Source: Bacteroidota bacterium
GTDB lineage: Bacteria; Spirochaetota; Spirochaetia; JABMQR01
Direction of reading: 5' to 3'
Assembly (NCBI GenBank): GCA_013202335.1
Contig: JABMQR010000139.1
Coordinates: forward strand, 1-11,358
Length of the DNA: 11,358 nt
Shown here: piece by piece, positions 6,819 to 11,358 of the stretch
How the letters are laid out: every line of letters starts with the position of its first letter
How positions within the stretch are numbered: the stretch's first letter is position 1
Made by a program: the position numbers and the translations under genes
The notes under the pieces: generated by a model
Seen by the model: the letters and a program-made list of their open reading frames with translations, nothing else
The model's database searches: none
What the model was told of the DNA's origin: nothing

Positions 6819-8879
6819 ATGATAAATAGTAGTGATGCAAGGAATAATGGATTGCTTAAGTTACTTCAGATTAAGGATTCAGATATCCGAATGTTAACTT
6901 TGGAACAGGGTTTTCATGCTGTTGATAAAGGAATTCATGCTGGAGGAGCTATGTCTTCAGTTATTCCTTTAGTAGCGCTCTTTTATGGAGGTAGTTTGTC
7001 ATATAATGTAATAGATCCAACACTTATTGGGCAGGACTTATTTGTCCTTAGCAAGGGGCATGCTGTAGCAACACTTGCCTCAATTTATGCAGATCTTGGT
7101 TTCTTTGATAAGTCAGTTTTAAATAATTCCCGATCAGAGGAAAGTTTGCTAAACGGGCATCCTGGGCCAATCCTTCCCGGGATAAGTATTTCAACAGGAC
7201 CACTTGGGCAGGGTTGTTGTGTAGCTCAAGGGTATGCTGTTGCCGGAAAAATGGAACCCAATTTTGATGTATTTAGTATTCTGGGCGATGGCGAACTTCA
7301 GGAAGGACTTGTTTGGGAATCAGTAATGTATGCATCACAAAAAAAACTTGATAACCTCTGTTTCATTATCGATAAAAATAATGGACAGCTGGATCGTTCA
7401 GACAAGACTATTCTTTCTATGGAAGGACTGGCTGCTCAATTTGAAGCATTCGGGTGGAATGTATTGAATATTGATGGAACACAATATTTACCAGTGTTCA
7501 ATGCACTGAGAAATTTCAAAGAATTACCGAGAAATGGGAAACCCTCTGTAATTATCTGCAATACCACCAAAGGGTTTGGAGCCTTTTCGCAATTTTTTCA
7601 GAACCATAAAATTGTTATTAGTGAAGAGCTTATTATGCAGGAAATGGCACTGCAGAAAAGCAGGAGGGTAATCCGGGAATCTGATTTACTATCGTTTCTT
7701 GTTGAGCACCAAAACGATAAAGAGCTTATCGAATATCTGAGGGGGCATGCAAAAGAAATGAATTATTCTCTTGCTTCCGATTTTTCATCAGTATCTAAAA
7801 TTCCAATGCAGAAAAAACTCTTTATTGTTCCTGAACGTAATAAGAAAATCGATTATGATACACGAAAACTTCCATTTTTTGATCCAGAACAAACTTATCT
7901 TGCCTGTGATATTATTACATCAGCAATGAAAGTTTTCGCCTGCAATGAACGGATTGTCTCGATAGATGCTGACTTGAGTTCAACAAGCGGATTGGAAAAG
8001 GGTGTTGGCTATATTGATAAAAGGCGAGCTCTGAATGTGGGAATTGCTGAGGCGAATATGATGAATATTGGTGAAGCTTTTGCTGCACTTGGGTATAATG
8101 TCTGGGTTAGTACATTTTGCCCGTTTTTTGATATAAAAGTCCTGCGAAGAATTGCAGTGGGGCAGCAGGAGCGGTTAGAAGCAATTGCTGATACTAACAA
8201 TTGGTTGTCCGCAGGGCATGGGCTGGATCTTACCTTTCTGGCTACAGCTCCTAATTTTGAAACAAAAACCAATGGTGCAACCCATATGGGGAACGATGAT
8301 ATCAAATTAATCAATGAATTGGGATGTGTTAAAATTATTGATATTTCCTGCCCCAATATGCTGTTAGGGGTTATGAAATGGATAATGGAAGGGGGGAAAG
8401 GATTAGTTTATATCAGAATTATGAGAGCAGCTTCAGGAATTATCTATAAGGAAGTTGTTAATTTTGAGTACGGAGAATCTTATTATATCTCTCGATCTGA
8501 TAAAACCGAAGTTACTATAATTTCGAGTGGGAGAGGGACCTTTGAGGCTATGGAAGCAGCGCAAATACTGAAGGATTCTTATAGTATTTCCGCAAATGTT
8601 ATTGATATGCCTACAGTAGATAGAGAAAGATTCAAGGAATTGAATGCTTCCAATGATCTTAAAGTTTTTGCCGAACAAAATAACGGGTATTTATGGACCG
8701 AATATCGCAAACTCATGTTTCAAGAATCAGTAACTAAAAAATCACCAATAATAGCAATAAATACTGCAACTAAAGATGATAGACCACAGTATATTCATTC
8801 AGCAACTTATGAGCAGTTGTTAGAAAAATTCGGACTCGCTCCACAACAAATTGCCGACATGGTAAGGAGTTATATATGA
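6819..8879 (+). CDS. Transketolase-like TPP-dependent enzyme (single chain)
   Basis: This 686-residue protein carries both halves of a transketolase: a TPP-binding domain (1-~300) and pyrimidine-binding plus C-terminal domains (~345-686). Cofactor and proton-transfer residues are kept: H40 (GIHAGG), H81 (LSKGHA), H114 (NGHPGP), GDG 156-158 with N187/N188 for TPP/Mg, H263, catalytic Glu411 (GIAEANM) and H489 (GATHM). Transketolases move a two-carbon ketol unit between sugars. The domain style is closer to split transketolases (compare GDGELQEG) than to TktA, although joined in one chain. By eye alignment to E. coli TktA, phosphate and hydroxyl contacts Arg358, Ser385, His461 and Asp469 correspond to Ala362 or Cys363, Thr389, Ala477 and Asn485; Arg520 is kept as Arg536. 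This suggests an unusual, perhaps unphosphorylated, substrate. ATG 6819 has AGGGAG at 6807-6812. Its TGA overlaps the next ATG (translational coupling). Confidence 0.9.
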   Translation: MINSSDARNNGLLKLLQIKDSDIRMLTLEQGFHAVDKGIHAGGAMSSVIPLVALFYGGSLSYNVIDPTLIGQDLFVLSKGHAVATLASIYADLGFFDKSVLNNSRSEESLLNGHPGPILPGISISTGPLGQGCCVAQGYAVAGKMEPNFDVFSILGDGELQEGLVWESVMYASQKKLDNLCFIIDKNNGQLDRSDKTILSMEGLAAQFEAFGWNVLNIDGTQYLPVFNALRNFKELPRNGKPSVIICNTTKGFGAFSQFFQNHKIVISEELIMQEMALQKSRRVIRESDLLSFLVEHQNDKELIEYLRGHAKEMNYSLASDFSSVSKIPMQKKLFIVPERNKKIDYDTRKLPFFDPEQTYLACDIITSAMKVFACNERIVSIDADLSSTSGLEKGVGYIDKRRALNVGIAEANMMNIGEAFAALGYNVWVSTFCPFFDIKVLRRIAVGQQERLEAIADTNNWLSAGHGLDLTFLATAPNFETKTNGATHMGNDDIKLINELGCVKIIDISCPNMLLGVMKWIMEGGKGLVYIRIMRAASGIIYKEVVNFEYGESYYISRSDKTEVTIISSGRGTFEAMEAAQILKDSYSISANVIDMPTVDRERFKELNASNDLKVFAEQNNGYLWTEYRKLMFQESVTKKSPIIAINTATKDDRPQYIHSATYEQLLEKFGLAPQQIADMVRSYI

Positions 8880-9907
8880 GAGCAATTGTATGGAAAGAAC
8901 CAGGAAAAGTTGAAATACAGGAAGTCCCTAAACCCATTCCCCCGGAAAGTTGGGCCTTAATTAAAACAATTTACGGCGGGATATGCGGTTCGGATATTAC
9001 GATAAAAGCCGGGAAACATCCCAGGGCTAAAGCTCCATTAATTCTTGGTCATGAGATGGTAGGTATTGTCATACAAACAAATGGGAATTATCAATATACC
9101 GGAACAGAGAGATCTATACTTGCGGGTGATCGAGTTGTTGTTGAGCCGTTACTGGCCTGTAAAGAGTGCAGACCATGTAAAACCGGAAATGAACATGTTT
9201 GCGAAAAATTACAACTGCTCGGTGTTGAAACTGATGGTGGATTTGCTGAGTTCTTTATAGCTCCCATGGAACGTCTTTATGCAGTTCCAGATCAAGTTAC
9301 TGATCAGCAGGCAGCTTTGGCTGAACCCTTATCTGTAGCAGTTCATGCGGTGAATTATGGTCTGCCTTCACCTGAGAAAACTGCTGTGATATTAGGCGCA
9401 GGTCCGATTGGTTTATTAATAGGTTTGGTTCTGCGTGCAAAAGGGATAAAAGAGTTCTGGATATCTGAGATTGATGATCAGCGACTTGCCTTAGCTGAGT
9501 CCTTAGGGTTTAATACTATTGATGCAAAGGTTGGGGATACTGCTGAAACAATCAAAGCATTGACCAATGGAAGGGGTGTTGATATAACTTTTGATGCAGC
9601 AGGTGTTCCTCCTGTAGGTATGCAGATTGTGCAGATGACTGCGATTCTTGGTAGGATCATAATGGTCGCGCTTCATAAAAAACCGTGTGAAGTATTCTTT
9701 CGTCAATTGTCCTATAGTGAGCAAATTATTCAGGGTGTAAGAATCTATGCAAAAGGTGATTTTAGTGAAGCTGTATCGCTTCTTGGAGATGGATATGTAG
9801 ATGTTTCACCTCTAATCTCACATGTTTTTCACTTTGATAATTATCAAGATGCCTTTTTGGCAGCTGAGAATAGTTCAACAAGCTGTAAAGTGCTTATACA
9901 ACATTAA
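8876..9907 (+). CDS. Zinc-dependent medium-chain alcohol/polyol dehydrogenase
   Basis: This 343-residue MDR-superfamily enzyme resembles sorbitol, threonine and butanediol dehydrogenases. The catalytic-zinc residues are C37 (GGICGSD), H59 and E60 (GHEM). The structural zinc is bound by C95, C98, C101 and C109 (CKECRPCKTGNEHVC). The nucleotide-binding motif GAGPIGL lies near residue 175; the acidic SEID after the second strand fits NAD preference. It would oxidise a secondary hydroxyl of a polyol or sugar, or reduce the ketone. Its ATG shares ATGA (8876-8879) with the transketolase stop, and GGAG lies just upstream inside that gene (8866-8869), so the two are translationally coupled and probably act on linked intermediates. 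It is the last gene of the operon; no clear terminator follows in the 69 bp before the convergent gene. Confidence 0.93.
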   Translation: MRAIVWKEPGKVEIQEVPKPIPPESWALIKTIYGGICGSDITIKAGKHPRAKAPLILGHEMVGIVIQTNGNYQYTGTERSILAGDRVVVEPLLACKECRPCKTGNEHVCEKLQLLGVETDGGFAEFFIAPMERLYAVPDQVTDQQAALAEPLSVAVHAVNYGLPSPEKTAVILGAGPIGLLIGLVLRAKGIKEFWISEIDDQRLALAESLGFNTIDAKVGDTAETIKALTNGRGVDITFDAAGVPPVGMQIVQMTAILGRIIMVALHKKPCEVFFRQLSYSEQIIQGVRIYAKGDFSEAVSLLGDGYVDVSPLISHVFHFDNYQDAFLAAENSSTSCKVLIQH

Positions 9908-9976
9908 TATTATTCTATGTATTTTTTAGAGCAACAATTCTTATTTTAATAACAATGAAACTCATGGTTTTTCAAA

Positions 9977-10903
9977 CTACTCATTCAGACTGTTGCTCCA
10001 CGCACGTTTCCCCTTACCATCCTCAATTTCAAGACGCAGGTATGGAGATTGTGCAAAATTTGATCCGGAAGAAATGGGGAAGGAGAATTCGGTAATAGTT
10101 TCATTATCTGGTGCACATATGCGATCACCTATAGTATCTTTTCCAATCAGCAATGCCCGCTGGATAGGTGAAGTGGTGCAGTGAACCAGACCATCCTCTA
10201 CGATAATCTGATGAAATTCCGGGCCGGTTGTTGAATAGAATGATCCCTGATGCAGGGATTTGTAGATACTGTCAGTAGTCAGTTCGGGAGCCTGCACCAT
10301 AATCCAACCGCCGTTCCATCCGGGATGTTCCGGAAGAAAATGCGAATCATCAGCAGCTATGCCAAAGACTGAAATTCCTTCACGTAATGCCATATCCCAA
10401 TAGGGACCGGCAGATCCTTTGCCATTTAGCCAGTCACAGACATGGTTGTAAATTTCTACTGCGTGAAAAGGAAATCGATAGACATCTTCAAAACTATTTC
10501 CACACCAATAGGGGTGTGCAAGAATAAGATATGCATCCTGATTAATAAGTGTGGCAATGGTTTGCTTCAGGTTCATAGAGGGCTGTATCTGCTCAAATGT
10601 ACCGAGGGCAACTACGTGATAATATTGACCATGCAGATCCCGACCATCAATCTCAATTCCGTTTAGTATGAGGATTTTGGAGTTTTCTACCTGCCGGGAA
10701 AAAGTTGACTGCTTCATTCCGGTAGGCGTAGGGTAACTGCTTGTGAAATCTTGCCAATGGTCGGTAATAGCGATAAAGTCATATCCTGCATGATGATAGA
10801 GCGACGATACTTCAGAAGGACTTTTCCCTCCATCAGAACAGATTGTATGTATATGAGTATTTCCCTTAAACCATTTCCCGGATTCAGTATATCGATTGAA
10901 CAT
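9977..10903 (-). CDS. PHP-domain metallohydrolase (CehA/McbA-like)
   Basis: This 308-residue protein has an N-terminal PHP domain (about 12-215) with the metal-binding motifs WFKGNTHIHTICSDGG (H17, H19, D24), ITDHW (D48, H49), an Asp/Glu segment NGIEIDGRD, LAHPYW, AVEIYNH and AADDSH. A C-terminal segment after STTGPE looks like a beta-rich accessory domain. PHP proteins use two or three metals to cleave phosphoesters or, in CehA/McbA-type members, carbamate-like or other esters. No signal peptide is seen, so it is probably cytoplasmic. GAGG (complement of 10911-10914) lies 7 bases before ATG 10903. It converges with the operon and its sequence looks clearly richer in G+C than the operon genes. 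It may release phosphate from a pathway intermediate, or may be unrelated. Confidence 0.88.
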   Translation of the reverse strand: MFNRYTESGKWFKGNTHIHTICSDGGKSPSEVSSLYHHAGYDFIAITDHWQDFTSSYPTPTGMKQSTFSRQVENSKILILNGIEIDGRDLHGQYYHVVALGTFEQIQPSMNLKQTIATLINQDAYLILAHPYWCGNSFEDVYRFPFHAVEIYNHVCDWLNGKGSAGPYWDMALREGISVFGIAADDSHFLPEHPGWNGGWIMVQAPELTTDSIYKSLHQGSFYSTTGPEFHQIIVEDGLVHCTTSPIQRALLIGKDTIGDRICAPDNETITEFSFPISSGSNFAQSPYLRLEIEDGKGKRAWSNSLNE

Positions 10904-10959
10904 AGTAAAACCTCGTTAATTCTGTAAATTTTCACGGTGTCAAAAAGATTGCTGATACT

Positions 10960-10971
10960 GTTTTGCAAAAC
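10960..10971. promoter_or_regulatory. Perfect 12-bp palindrome upstream of the PHP gene
   Basis: GTTTTGCAAAAC is a perfect palindrome centred about 62 bp before the minus-strand PHP start. Its GTTT/AAAC ends resemble the dyads at 149-165 and 231-247, but the length and centre differ, so a different regulator is likely. It is a candidate operator only; no promoter was firmly placed here. Confidence 0.35.
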
Positions 10972-11025
10972 CAGAATCGCAAACCTAATGAATATTTCAT
11001 CACTTCCCGGAACCGCTGTAGAGAT

Positions 11026-11044
11026 TTGAAATGCAGAATTTCAA
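11026..11044. repeat. Short inverted repeat (7-bp arms)
   Basis: TTGAAAT (11026-11032) and ATTTCAA (11038-11044) are perfect inverse copies around the 5-base loop gcaga. No T-tract follows. Function unknown. Confidence 0.35.
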
Positions 11045-11105
11045 TAATCCCACACGTTTTGTGATACTATAAACAGATTACCCGAGGAACTCGCAGATTA
11101 CTACT

Positions 11106-11120
11106 CAATTCTGAGAATTG
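11106..11120. repeat. 15-bp palindrome (7-bp arms, one central base)
   Basis: CAATTCT-g-AGAATTG is a perfect dyad. It lies inside the open stretch that reads like a protein fragment and about 100 bp before the tandem repeat. It could be a protein-binding site or coincidence. Confidence 0.35.
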
Positions 11121-11218
11121 TGAAGTACGACAAGAAGATATTACAGAGACAACCCGTGCTGAGTGGCTTACAATAATTTTGGATAATGGGGAAAAATTGT
11201 AGTGTTCAGAAGCGTGCA

Positions 11219-11358
11219 GGTTGAAGGAATCAAGGAAGGTTGAAGGAATCAAGGAAGGTTGAAGGAATCAAGGAAGGTTGAAGGAATCAAGGAAGGTTGA
11301 AGGAATCAAGGAAGGTTGAAGGAATCAAGGAAGGTTGAAGGAATCAAGGAAGGTTGAA
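11219..11358. repeat. Tandem repeat, 19-bp unit, 7 full copies plus 7 bases, truncated by the window edge
   Basis: The unit GGTTGAAGGAATCAAGGAA repeats without a mismatch from 11219 to 11351, then continues with GGTTGAA to the last base. The array runs off the window, so its true length is unknown. Each unit contains a small dyad (TTGA-aggaa-TCAA) and is strongly purine-rich on the + strand. The 19-bp period is not a multiple of three and stops (TGA) recur in the frames, so it is not a protein repeat. There are no spacers between units, so it is not a CRISPR array. It is a minisatellite/VNTR-type locus. Confidence 0.95.

Larger units (their letters stand above)
10915..11218. other. Non-coding region between the PHP gene and the tandem repeat
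   Basis: About 300 bp without a supported gene. It holds the upstream region of the minus-strand PHP gene and several short dyads listed separately. TGTCAA at 10938-10943 reads TTGACA on the minus strand, but no good -10 lies at the right distance before the PHP start. A + strand frame from 11048 to the TAA at 11147-11149 is open for 33 codons and reads like a protein fragment, but has no start. Confidence 0.5.

Noticed and set aside
9956..9974. Hairpin TGAAA/TTTCA with a T-run between the convergent operon and PHP gene, as a shared terminator
   Set aside because: The stem is only 5 bp and AT-rich, and the T-run lies partly inside the stem rather than after it.
10714..10968. Minus-strand open frame overlapping the start of the PHP gene
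   Set aside because: It overlaps the well-supported PHP reading frame in another frame and has no family features.
11060..11070. Extended -10 promoter TGaTACTAT before the tandem repeat
   Set aside because: No usable -35 element and no downstream gene to be driven.
11219..11358. CRISPR array
   Set aside because: Units abut with no spacers and are only 19 bp; no cas genes are in the window.

Overview
The window looks like an AT-rich bacterial chromosome segment carrying a carbohydrate or polyol uptake and catabolism operon. The best lineage clue is the substrate-binding protein: its signal peptide runs straight into an LFAAGEAEQ segment, a style I associate with Spirochaetota (Sphaerochaeta, Spirochaeta and Treponema relatives). 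I call it a probable spirochaete from that clue and the general protein flavour, without a database comparison.

Layout: positions 1-288 are a regulatory leader with a TTGACA / extended -10 promoter and two copies of a 17-bp imperfect dyad, one upstream of the promoter and one just after the predicted transcription start. Nine genes follow, all on the + strand and closely spaced: an XRE-type regulator with a C-terminal cupin sensor, a small cupin, a CUT2 (RbsC-like) permease, a periplasmic sugar-binding protein, a two-domain RbsA-like ATPase, an SDR oxidoreductase, a cyclase-family (PF04199) metal hydrolase, a one-chain transketolase-like TPP enzyme, and a zinc-dependent medium-chain dehydrogenase whose ATG overlaps the transketolase stop by 4 bp. 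A convergent gene for a PHP-domain metallohydrolase lies at 9977-10903. The last ~450 bp hold no convincing gene. They contain several short dyads and end in a 19-bp tandem repeat (7 full copies plus 7 bases) that runs off the window edge.

Working model (inference): the transporter imports a sugar, polyol or sugar acid; the two dehydrogenases oxidise it; the cyclase-family hydrolase opens a lactone or cyclic intermediate; and the transketolase-like enzyme splits a ketose by moving a two-carbon unit. The cupin regulator would sense the substrate or an intermediate. No sugar kinase and no classical isomerase is present. In the transketolase, several residues that bind the substrate phosphate in the E. 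coli enzyme appear replaced, while the TPP and catalytic residues are kept. Together these suggest a pathway that may use unphosphorylated or unusual ketose substrates, which is the most interesting hypothesis here.

Three gene starts were moved from the longest open frame to internal starts with better ribosome-binding sites (small cupin, ATPase, SDR).
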